NCBI GenBank assembly: GCA_964642045.1
Contig: CAZXLZ010000065.1
Coordinates: forward strand, 1-6,541
DNA from: RGIG5057 sp964642045
GTDB lineage: Bacteria; Bacillota; Clostridia; TANB77; CAG-465
DNA: 6,541 nucleotides
Reading direction: 5' to 3'
Made by a program: the position numbers and the translations under genes. Of the stretch, positions 1 to 5,569 are shown piece by piece. The notes below the pieces were generated by a model that saw only the letters and a list, made by a program, of their open reading frames with translations, had not been told where the DNA came from and ran no database searches. Position 1 is the stretch's first letter. Each line of letters starts with the position of its first letter.

Positions 1-342
1 AAGTGGCTGCTTTACTATATATAACATTGCAAGTATAATAGGTATTTGAACTAAAGCAAGAAGACATCCTCCCATTGGACTTATTTTATTATCAGCATAA
101 AGTTTCGTTATCTCTTCTGCTTGTTTTTCCTTATTGTTCTTATATTTTTCCATTATTTTATCATACTGTGGTTTTATTTTATTTATAGTTTCTGTTGATT
201 TAACCTGCTTTATATTAAGCGGTAATAAAATAAGTTTTGTTATTATAGTAAATATAATGATTGAAAGTCCATAATTTTCACTTGTTATTCTATAAATAAT
301 TTCTATTAATTTTCCAAGTATTTCTGCTATAAAATTTATCAT
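1..342 (-). CDS. yidC: YidC/Oxa1 family membrane protein insertase, 5' part only
   Basis: The N-terminal 114 codons of a YidC/Oxa1/SpoIIIJ-type insertase are present; the rest lies beyond the left edge. The family inserts and folds proteins in the cytoplasmic membrane, alone or with SecYEG. Translating from ATG at 342 gives a short N-terminus without lipoprotein signal or Cys, a membrane segment at about residues 24-43 (NYGLSIIIFTIITKLILLPL), a charged helical-hairpin region at about 44-88, then SPMGGCLLALVQIPI, the typical start of the next membrane segment. The start is supported by GGGGAG at 347-352, four bases upstream. It begins 12 nt after the yidD stop and is the fourth gene of the rpmH operon. 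The usual groove arginine before LILLPL is Lys36 here. Family assignment is very secure; which paralogue it is cannot be told from this part. Confidence 0.96.
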   Translation of the reverse strand, partial: MINFIAEILGKLIEIIYRITSENYGLSIIIFTIITKLILLPLNIKQVKSTETINKIKPQYDKIMEKYKNNKEKQAEEITKLYADNKISPMGGCLLALVQIPIILAMLYIVKQPL

Positions 343-354
343 AATACTCCCCTA

Positions 355-585
355 TCATTTTAGTAAATCTACTCCACCCTTTGAAAAAGGATTACACTTT
401 AAAATTCTTATAAAAGATAAATAAAGTCCTTTAAAAAATCCATATTTTTCAAAAGCTTGTCTTGCATAAGAAGAACATGTTGGATAGTATTTACATTTTT
501 TTGTAGTTGATGGTGAAATATATTTTTTATATAAATCAATTATAAATATTGCTATTTTTCTAGGGATCTTAATTATTTCTTTCAT
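355..585 (-). CDS. yidD: YidD, membrane protein insertion efficiency factor
   Basis: A 76-residue protein of the YidD (DUF37) family, a small membrane-associated factor thought to help YidC-dependent insertion. The family core is clear: YKKYISPSTTKKCKYYPTC, then SSYARQAFEKYG, then LKCNPFSKGGVDLL, with three conserved-type cysteines. I chose ATG at 585 over the in-frame TTG at 603. AGAGG on the minus strand (595-599) lies nine bases before the ATG, and the TTG would place that site inside the coding region. With this start the gene overlaps the 3' end of rnpA by 17 nt, suggesting translational coupling. It ends with TGA followed directly by an in-frame TAG. The rnpA-yidD-yidC order is the conserved one in many bacteria. 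Confidence 0.95.
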   Translation of the reverse strand: MKEIIKIPRKIAIFIIDLYKKYISPSTTKKCKYYPTCSSYARQAFEKYGFFKGLYLSFIRILKCNPFSKGGVDLLK

Positions 586-916
586 ATAACTTTGCCTCTT
601 CAAAAAGATTTTCTAAATCTTTCTTTATATCTTCATATACTACATCTTTCATCGTTATATCTTTTTTCATAGAAATTATAATCATAATACCACATTTTAG
701 CTTTTCTTCATTAATTTTATATACTTCTCTTACCCATCTTTTTAATTTATTTCTACTTACACTATTTCCATTTTTTTTAGAAACACACACAGCAAAATTA
801 TTAATTTTCCTATCCTTTACCACATAGTACAAAGATAAATACTTACCTTTCACACTATATCCTCTATTAAATAAATATTTAAAAGTACCTTTTTTCTTAA
901 TAACTACTGCATGCAT
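569..916 (-). CDS. rnpA: Ribonuclease P protein component
   Basis: A 115-residue basic protein, normal length for RnpA, the protein subunit that binds the catalytic RNase P RNA and helps it cut the 5' leader from pre-tRNA. The diagnostic RNR-type motif is at residues 52-64 (SVSRNKLKRWVRE), with Arg55, Asn56, Lys59, Arg60 and Arg63. The N-terminal block KKKGTFKYLFNRGYSVKGKYLSLYYV fits the family's F...G pattern and the strand that contacts the pre-tRNA leader. ATG at 916 is preceded by AGAGGTG (926-932 on the minus strand), nine bases away. The 62-nt gap to rpmH holds a hairpin but no clear promoter, so expression probably comes from the rpmH promoter. The 3' end overlaps yidD. Confidence 0.96.
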   Translation of the reverse strand: MHAVVIKKKGTFKYLFNRGYSVKGKYLSLYYVVKDRKINNFAVCVSKKNGNSVSRNKLKRWVREVYKINEEKLKCGIMIIISMKKDITMKDVVYEDIKKDLENLFEEAKLYERNN

Positions 917-948
917 ATACTAAAACACCTCTGATATATAGCAAACAA

Positions 949-970
949 GTGGATATGAAAACATACCCAC
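949..970 (-). other. RNA hairpin between rpmH and rnpA
   Basis: On the minus-strand transcript, GUGGGUAUG and CAUAUCCAC form a nine-pair stem with a UUUU loop. One pair is G-U, so the stem is complete only in minus-strand RNA (the plus strand would have an A-C mismatch). Two further G-U pairs could extend it. It sits just after the rpmH stop. No run of U follows, so it is unlikely to be an efficient terminator. An RNA-processing or stability element that sets different L34 and RnpA levels is an inference. Confidence 0.5.
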
Positions 971-978
971 CCCTATTT

Positions 979-1113
979 TTAAGCACATAGTACTTTTCTT
1001 CCTTTTGCTCTTCTTCTTTTCAAAACATTTCTACCTGTAGGAGTAGACATTCTCTTCATGAAACCATGATTTCTTGATCTTTTTATTTTCTTTGGATTAA
1101 AAGTTGTTTTCAT
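979..1113 (-). CDS. rpmH: 50S ribosomal protein L34
   Basis: A 44-residue, strongly basic protein of L34 length, a small component of the large ribosomal subunit that binds 23S rRNA. Translation from ATG at 1113 starts MKTTFNPKKIKRSRNHGF and continues with the family core MKRMSTPTGRNVLKRRRAKGRK, ending VLCA. The start has a strong Shine-Dalgarno site (GGGAGGT, 1121-1127 on the minus strand) at normal spacing. It is the first gene of the leftward operon and its start lies about 68 nt below the predicted transcription start. The N-terminus (MKTT rather than the common MKRT) and the Cys43 near the C-terminus, where Ser or Thr is common, differ from the usual pattern. The identification is secure. 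Confidence 0.96.
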   Translation of the reverse strand: MKTTFNPKKIKRSRNHGFMKRMSTPTGRNVLKRRRAKGRKVLCA

Positions 1114-1187
1114 TACAAGCACCTCCCTAATGCCACATTTAATATAAAATCACATACAAATGTATGAGTTTTCAAAATTACTTTACA

Positions 1188-1216
1188 ATTATACAATATA
1201 AGGTTTATTTTGTCAA
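1188..1216 (-). promoter_or_regulatory. Sigma-A promoter of the rpmH-rnpA-yidD-yidC operon
   Basis: Reading leftward on the minus strand, a perfect TTGACA (-35, 1211-1216) is followed after exactly 17 bases by a perfect TATAAT (-10, 1188-1193). The predicted transcription start is near 1181, giving a leader of about 68 nt before rpmH. This is a full consensus promoter, in keeping with high ribosomal-protein expression. The leader also contains CATACA-AA-TGTATG (1153-1166), a small dyad of unknown meaning. Confidence 0.9.
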
Positions 1217-1315
1217 CACTTTTTTTATTTTTTAGTTTACTATAACTATTAATTTGAATATTTCTGATTAAATATTATACATAAAAATATACCTTAATAA
1301 AATTAACAAAAAAGC

Positions 1316-1344
1316 TTGAACTTACACATTAAACGTGATATATT
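1316..1344 (+). promoter_or_regulatory. Probable dnaA promoter with extended -10
   Basis: TTGAAC (1316-1321, four of six matches to the -35 consensus) lies 17 bases before TATATT (1339-1344, five of six), which carries an upstream TG at 1336-1337, the extended -10 form. Transcription would start near 1351, leaving a leader of about 158 nt. The leader contains all three strong upstream DnaA boxes, so DnaA bound there could repress its own gene; this is known in other bacteria and inferred here. Confidence 0.65.
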
Positions 1345-1440
1345 ATATATGAATTTTAAACAAATAATTTCACAAAGTTTTCACAACATTCCACAACTTT
1401 TATGTAAAATTTTTAAAAGTAAAATTTACGTACTTAAAAG

Positions 1441-1472
1441 TTTTCCACAACTGTGGAAAACTCTGTGGAAAA
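1441..1472. promoter_or_regulatory. Upstream DnaA-box cluster (left part of bipartite oriC)
   Basis: Three identical DnaA boxes of the form TTTTCCACA: plus strand 1441-1449, minus strand 1452-1460 and minus strand 1464-1472. Weaker look-alikes occur at 1377-1385 and 1387-1395. The first box, with its flank, forms a 14-bp perfect inverted repeat with the third (1436-1449 and 1464-1477). In Bacillota the dnaA gene is often flanked by box clusters on both sides, which together make a bipartite origin. These boxes may serve both origin assembly and dnaA autoregulation. Confidence 0.85.
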
Positions 1473-1508
1473 CTTTTTTAAAACAAAAGTTTAAAATAGG
1501 AGGAGTAT

Positions 1509-2936
1509 ATGCAGGATAATATTATAGAAATATGGGATAAAGCCTTAAAACTAATAGAAGATGAGATTTCTCCAATGGGCTTTAAAACCTATGTAAATGT
1601 AATGGTACCAAGACTTACAGATGAAAATACAATATGTTTACTTGCACCATCTAAATATCACATAGGAATATGCAAGACTAAATACTTAGATTTAATAGAA
1701 AATTCTATTAAACACATTACTAATAAGAACTATATTATTACATTTGAATCAAAGTCTAGCGTACCAGAACAAACTGAAGATAAAGATGAGATAGAAGAGG
1801 ATAATATAAACTTTTTATCATCTAATGAACCAAAAAGAGAAGAGATAGAACAAAAAAACACTTCAAAAAAACAAGAGGATGAAACTATTAATGATGATTT
1901 ACACTCAAATTTAAATCCAAAATATACTTTTTCTAATTATGTTGTAGGAACAAATAACAGATTTGCTGTAGCAGCAGCAAGTGAAGTAATTGAAGAGCCT
2001 GGAACAAAGCATAATCCATTATACATATATGGGGGAGTAGGACTTGGAAAAACGCATCTTATGCAAGCTATTGGAAATGAGATAAAAAGAAGAAATCCTA
2101 ATGCAAAGATAATATACACAACAGGTGATGTATTTGTAAATGAGCTAGTTACTGCAATGATGAAAAACACTCAAAATACACATGAAGATTTTAGAAATAA
2201 ATATAGAAATGTGGATCTATTTTTAATAGATGATGTTCAATTTTTAGCTGGAAAATATAAATGTCAAGAAGAATTTTTCCACACTTTCAACGCACTTTTC
2301 CAAAGTGATAAACAAATAATACTTACTTCTGAAAAACCACCTAAAGATATAATGGATCTGGAGGAGAGGTTAAAATCTAGATTTAAGATGGGACTTTCTG
2401 TAGATCTTCAAACACCTGATTATGAAACTAGACTGGCAATACTTAGAAAGAAAACAGAATGTGAACGTTATATAATAGATGATGAAGTACTCGTCAAAGT
2501 AGCAAGTAAAATGGATTCTAATATTAGAGAGCTAGAAGGAGTTTTTAATAAATTAATTGCATACTCATCATTTACAAATGGTAATATACCAGATTCAGTA
2601 GTAGAAAATACTATAGAATCAATATTAGTAAAAAATTCAAAAGTTCTTACAAGTAAACTTATAATGCAAGTTGTAGCAAAATTTTTCAATATAAAAGTAT
2701 CAGATTTATTAAGCGATAAAAGGTCAAGTAATATATCTAAACCAAGGCAGATAGCTATGTTTTTATGCAGAGATTGTGTAAATTTAGCATTTCCAAAAAT
2801 AGGGAAGGACTTTGGTGGAAAAGATCACTCAACTGTACTATATGCTTATGGTAAAATTAAAGAAGAATATGATACAGATCCTGAAACTAAAAATATAATA
2901 GATGAATTAAAAAAACAGCTATCTATAGCAGATTAG
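1509..2936 (+). CDS. dnaA: Chromosomal replication initiator protein DnaA
   Basis: A 475-residue DnaA of normal length. It binds DnaA boxes, forms an ATP-dependent filament at oriC and opens the duplex for helicase loading. Domain I covers about residues 1-80 (IWDKALKLIEDEISPMGFKTYV). A low-complexity acidic linker (domain II) runs about 85-137. The AAA+ core has Walker A GGVGLGKTH (175-183, Lys181), Walker B LFLIDDVQF (237-245), sensor 1 near IILTSEKPP (270-278), the arginine-finger region LEERLKSRF (284-292) and sensor 2 Arg340 in NIRELEG. Domain IV holds the DNA-binding signature FGGKDHSTVLYAYGKI (435-450), with Lys438 where Arg is usual. ATG at 1509 follows AGGAGG (1498-1503) at five bases. 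The gene stops with TAG. It lies between two DnaA-box fields and carries another box in its own coding sequence. Confidence 0.98.
   Translation: MQDNIIEIWDKALKLIEDEISPMGFKTYVNVMVPRLTDENTICLLAPSKYHIGICKTKYLDLIENSIKHITNKNYIITFESKSSVPEQTEDKDEIEEDNINFLSSNEPKREEIEQKNTSKKQEDETINDDLHSNLNPKYTFSNYVVGTNNRFAVAAASEVIEEPGTKHNPLYIYGGVGLGKTHLMQAIGNEIKRRNPNAKIIYTTGDVFVNELVTAMMKNTQNTHEDFRNKYRNVDLFLIDDVQFLAGKYKCQEEFFHTFNALFQSDKQIILTSEKPPKDIMDLEERLKSRFKMGLSVDLQTPDYETRLAILRKKTECERYIIDDEVLVKVASKMDSNIRELEGVFNKLIAYSSFTNGNIPDSVVENTIESILVKNSKVLTSKLIMQVVAKFFNIKVSDLLSDKRSSNISKPRQIAMFLCRDCVNLAFPKIGKDFGGKDHSTVLYAYGKIKEEYDTDPETKNIIDELKKQLSIAD
2275..2283 (+). promoter_or_regulatory. Intragenic DnaA box within dnaA
   Basis: An exact TTTTCCACA lies inside the AAA+ coding region over codons for Phe-Phe-His-Thr (residues 256-259). 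The match extends to 17 bases (2275-2291) identical to the origin sequence 3152-3168 next to the DnaA-trios. Three of the gene's four TTC codons (residues 257, 260, 264) fall here, against 17 TTT codons among 21 Phe. The sequence fits a DnaA-binding site; whether it is bound is unknown. Confidence 0.5.
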
Positions 2937-2992
2937 AAGACAATTATTACAATTATTTCATAAATATTTCAAATTAATTGCAAATATAAAAA

Positions 2993-3169
2993 TTTTCCAC
3001 ATTTTCCACGTGGAAAACTAAGGGAAAAAAAGTTGATAACTTATTAAATTTATACTTTTCCACACAAAAACATAAGTTTGTTGAAAATTTTTTAAGTTTT
3101 CCACTAATTTATCCACAGAATTATTTTGCTTTATATAAGCACAAAAAATACTTTTCCACACTTTCAACA
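2993..3169. promoter_or_regulatory. Downstream DnaA-box field (right part of bipartite oriC)
   Basis: Exact boxes on the plus strand: TTTTCCACA at 2993-3001, 3056-3064 and 3152-3160, and the textbook TTATCCACA at 3109-3117. One-base variants: TTTTCCACG at 3002-3010 (plus) and 3009-3017 (minus), TTTTCAACA at 3079-3087 (minus) and TTTTCCACT at 3097-3105 (plus). A weaker CTTTCAACA is at 3161-3169. Most boxes point the same way, toward the CTA triplets and AT-rich tract that follow, as expected for a DnaA filament growing into the unwinding site. This is the strongest candidate for the active origin core. Confidence 0.9.
3002..3017. repeat. Palindrome of two overlapping DnaA boxes
   Basis: A perfect 16-bp palindrome, TTTTCCACGTGGAAAA, made of two head-to-head one-base-variant DnaA boxes that share their CG centre. 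It directly abuts an exact box at 2993-3001. It cannot be a terminator because no T tract follows. Confidence 0.7.
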
Positions 3170-3173
3170 TAAT

Positions 3174-3191
3174 CTACTACTACTACTACTA
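3174..3191 (+). promoter_or_regulatory. DnaA-trio element (six CTA repeats)
   Basis: Six uninterrupted CTA triplets on the plus strand equal six 3'-GAT-5' trios on the minus strand, the preferred form of the DnaA-trio known from Bacillus subtilis, where a DnaA filament contacts one strand of the melting origin. The element lies 13 bases past the exact box at 3152-3160, or four past the weak box at 3161-3169, and directly before the AT-rich tract. Order and orientation (box, trio, AT tract) match the known basal unwinding system. Confidence 0.85.
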
Positions 3192-3222
3192 AAAGTATAT
3201 ATTAACTATAATAATATATATG
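3192..3222. other. Probable DNA unwinding element (DUE)
   Basis: A 31-base tract with only three G or C bases, rich in TATA and AATA steps, directly after the DnaA-trios. Its position makes it the likely first melted segment of oriC. A TATAAT at 3207-3212 has no fitting -35 partner, so I read it as part of the AT tract rather than a promoter. Confidence 0.75.
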
Positions 3223-3259
3223 TAAGAAAGGGGGTTATCCTAAATAAAATTGTTAATAA

Positions 3260-3268
3260 TGTGGAAAA
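3260..3268 (-). promoter_or_regulatory. DnaA box beyond the DUE, before dnaN
   Basis: An exact TTTTCCACA on the minus strand, on the far side of the AT-rich tract and facing it. With the field at 2993-3169 it brackets the probable unwinding site. It also lies 35 bases before the dnaN start, so it could affect dnaN expression; that is inference. Confidence 0.7.
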
Positions 3269-3302
3269 ATAAATTATAAAATCTAAACAGGGGGTATTAA
3301 AA

Positions 3303-4421
3303 ATGAAAATTAGATGTCAAACAAAAGAATTAATAAATGGACTAAATATCGTATCAAAAACAGCAGCAGGAAAAACAACAATGCCTATATTAGAAGGAGT
3401 ATTAATTGAAGCATATAACTCACAAATAAAACTTACAACATATGATTTAGAGATGGGTTGTACCCATGTTATAAAATGTAATATAGAAGAAGAAGGTGCA
3501 ACAGTTGTAGATATAAAGATGCTAAATGAAATAATGAGAAGATTAGAAGCAGAAGAAGTAAGTTTAGAAGCAAATGATAATATATTTACTATAAAAAGTA
3601 TAAATGGTGTATTTAAACTTGCTGTTATGAATCCAATGGATTTTCCAAAACTTCCTATATTTACAATAGAAAGTCAAGTAGAAATTAAACAATCATTATT
3701 TAGAGATATGATTAGAAAAGTATTATTTGCAGTAAGCACTGATGAAAATAGACCTACATATACAGGAGCTCTTCTAAAAGTTGAAAATAATGTTTTAACA
3801 CTCGTTGCTTTAGATGGATTTAGACTTGCTATAAAGAAATATATGAGTGAAACTAATGTAAATGATTTTAAAGCAATAATTCCAGGTAAAGTATTAAATG
3901 AAATATTAAAGATATTAACAGGTAATGAAGATGAAGTAATAAAAATAGGTAAAAATAGTAATCAAGCTTTATTTGAAGTTGGGACAAGCGTTATAATCAG
4001 TAGAATTATAGATGGTGAATTCTTAAATTATAATAGTATAATACCTGCAGATAAAGAAACAAGAATGAAAATAAAAACTAAAAGTTTACTTGATGCTTTT
4101 GAAAGAGTTGCACTATTTGCAAAAGAAAGTACAGATAGAGATAAAAAATCACCAGTAAAGGTAAAAATAACTCTTGATGGAATAACTTTAAGCTGTGTAA
4201 GTCAAACTGGTGATGCTAAAGAAGATGTTGAAGCTTTAGTTGAAGGTAAAGAATTAGAAATAGGATTTAATCCTAGATATTTTATAGAAACTTTAAAAGT
4301 AATAGAAGATGAAGAAATTATAGTAGATTTTACATCAAATATTGCACCAGCCGTAATACATCCTATAGAAACTAATGAATATATATATATAGTTTTACCT
4401 TTAAAGTTAAGGCAAGAGTAA
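3303..4421 (+). CDS. dnaN: DNA polymerase III subunit beta (sliding clamp)
   Basis: A 372-residue beta clamp of usual length. As a dimeric ring around DNA it tethers the replicative polymerase and other clamp-binding proteins. Three repeated clamp domains of about 120 residues each fit the length. Recognisable segments are the N-terminus MKIRCQTKELINGLNIVSK, ENRPTYTGALLKV (148-160), ALDGFRLA (169-176), GFNPRYFIETL (321-331) and the C-terminal VLPLKLRQE, whose LPLKL (365-369) corresponds to the MPMRL of the E. coli protein-binding cleft. AGGGGGT (3289-3295) lies seven bases before the ATG. A weak promoter, TTGTTA (3250-3255) with TATAAA (3275-3280) at 19 bases, is possible but poorly supported; read-through from dnaA is also possible. 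Confidence 0.97.
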   Translation: MKIRCQTKELINGLNIVSKTAAGKTTMPILEGVLIEAYNSQIKLTTYDLEMGCTHVIKCNIEEEGATVVDIKMLNEIMRRLEAEEVSLEANDNIFTIKSINGVFKLAVMNPMDFPKLPIFTIESQVEIKQSLFRDMIRKVLFAVSTDENRPTYTGALLKVENNVLTLVALDGFRLAIKKYMSETNVNDFKAIIPGKVLNEILKILTGNEDEVIKIGKNSNQALFEVGTSVIISRIIDGEFLNYNSIIPADKETRMKIKTKSLLDAFERVALFAKESTDRDKKSPVKVKITLDGITLSCVSQTGDAKEDVEALVEGKELEIGFNPRYFIETLKVIEDEEIIVDFTSNIAPAVIHPIETNEYIYIVLPLKLRQE

Positions 4422-4438
4422 AATATAGATGAAATAAT

Positions 4439-5515
4439 ATGTTAATTAATAAGATAAAATTAGAAGGATTTAGAAATTATATAAATGAAGAAATAAATCT
4501 TGATAAGAATATTAATCTATTTGTAGGTGATAATGCACAGGGGAAGACAAATATAATTGAGTCTGTATATATGTGCGCTTTTACAAAGACATATAGAACT
4601 CTTAAAGATACAGATACAATAAACTTAAATCAAGATTATTTTAGAATAACAATGGATTATCAAAATGAAAACGAAAATAAAGTTATAGAATTTTTTTTAG
4701 ATAAAAAGGGGCATAAACAATTAAAAATAGATGATATAAAGGTAAAAAAAATATCAAGTGTAGTGGGGGATATACCAATAGTTATTTTTACACCTGATGA
4801 TCTAAATATTATAAAAGGTTCTCCAGCTGATAGAAGAAAATTTTTAGATATTATATGTTGTTTTATTTCTAAATCATATACAGTTCATATACAAGAATAT
4901 AACAAATATTTAAAGATAAAAAATACTGTTTTAAAAGATGAAATAGACTCATCTAAGATTGAATATATAAAAATACTTAATGAAAATATGTCTAAACATA
5001 TTAAATTTATTGTAGATTTTAGAAAAAGAGTTATAGGACAGCTTAAAAAACATAGTATAAAAATACAAAAAGAATTAACTAATAATAACGAACAGTTGAA
5101 TATAGAATATGTTACAGATTTTGAGGATAAATCAGAGTCTGAAATTCTAAATATATTAGATGAACATATAAAAATAGATATATATAGGAAAAATTCTGTT
5201 AAAGGTGTGCAAAAAGATGATATAGAATTTTATATAAATGATCTATCTGCTCAAAAATTTGGTTCACAAGGACAAGCAAGGACTGTACTTTTAACATTAA
5301 AACTTGCAAATTTTGAGATATTAAAAGAAGTTAAAAATACAAATCCAATACTTCTTTTAGATGATATAATGTCAGAACTTGATAATAATAGAATAAGATA
5401 TTTATTTGAATATATTAAAGATTATCAATCTATTATTACTACTACTGATGAGGGAACACTTAAAGATATTAAGAATATAAAAATAAGTAAAATTTCAAAT
5501 GGTCACTTGCAATAA
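4439..5515 (+). CDS. recF: DNA replication and repair protein RecF
   Basis: A 358-residue SMC-like ATPase of the RecF family, which with RecO and RecR helps load RecA at single-strand gaps and stalled forks. The N-terminus MLINKIKLEGFRNY is the family start. Walker A is GDNAQGKTN (30-38, Lys36), with Asp31 where Glu is more common. The ABC-type signature is FGSQGQARTVLLTLKLA (274-290), and Walker B with D-loop is PILLLDDIMSELD (303-315). The middle region at about 140-270 is the less conserved arm domain. It starts 17 nt after dnaN with no good Shine-Dalgarno site, so translation may depend on ribosomes finishing dnaN. The gap is too small for yaaA. Confidence 0.97.
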   Translation: MLINKIKLEGFRNYINEEINLDKNINLFVGDNAQGKTNIIESVYMCAFTKTYRTLKDTDTINLNQDYFRITMDYQNENENKVIEFFLDKKGHKQLKIDDIKVKKISSVVGDIPIVIFTPDDLNIIKGSPADRRKFLDIICCFISKSYTVHIQEYNKYLKIKNTVLKDEIDSSKIEYIKILNENMSKHIKFIVDFRKRVIGQLKKHSIKIQKELTNNNEQLNIEYVTDFEDKSESEILNILDEHIKIDIYRKNSVKGVQKDDIEFYINDLSAQKFGSQGQARTVLLTLKLANFEILKEVKNTNPILLLDDIMSELDNNRIRYLFEYIKDYQSIITTTDEGTLKDIKNIKISKISNGHLQ

Positions 5516-5536
5516 TTTTGAAATTTGTGATATAAT
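5507..5536 (+). promoter_or_regulatory. Probable gyrB promoter with extended -10
   Basis: TTGCAA (5507-5512, four of six) is followed after 18 bases by a perfect TATAAT (5531-5536) with TG at 5528-5529, an extended -10. The -35 lies in the last codons of recF. Transcription would start near 5543, giving a leader of about 27 nt. The core GTGATATA also occurs in the dnaA promoter (1335-1342). Confidence 0.7.
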
Positions 5537-5569
5537 GGAGATTAAGTAAAAAAGGGAGAGTTGATTTTA

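Noticed and set aside
586..603. Upstream TTG start for yidD
   Set aside because: It would place the AGAGG ribosome site inside the gene and lengthen the overlap with rnpA; ATG at 585 fits the family length and spacing better.
1210..1218. TTGTCAACA as a DnaA box
   Set aside because: It has two mismatches to TTATCCACA and is fully explained as the reverse of the TTGACA -35 of the rpmH promoter.
1316..1519. Open frame of 67 codons on the plus strand before dnaA
   Set aside because: It covers the dnaA promoter, the DnaA boxes and the dnaA ribosome site, has no ribosome site of its own and its peptide resembles nothing; it is chance reading of the leader.
1937..2170. Minus-strand open frame inside dnaA
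   Set aside because: It is antisense to the conserved AAA+ core including Walker A, with no start signal; a shadow of dnaA.
2468..2689. Minus-strand open frame inside dnaA
   Set aside because: It is antisense to the conserved sensor 2 region and the start of domain IV; a low-complexity shadow.
3207..3212. TATAAT as a dnaN promoter -10
   Set aside because: No acceptable -35 lies 16-19 bases upstream (that stretch is the CTA repeat) and there is no TG extension.
2937..3302. A hidden small gene or RNA in the dnaA-dnaN gap
   Set aside because: No frame there has a start with a ribosome site and useful length; the content is explained by DnaA boxes, trios and the AT tract.
5430..5447. CTATTATTACTACTACTG in recF resembling DnaA-trios
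   Set aside because: It encodes the conserved-type Ile-Ile-Thr-Thr-Thr stretch of RecF and has no adjacent DnaA box or AT-rich tract.
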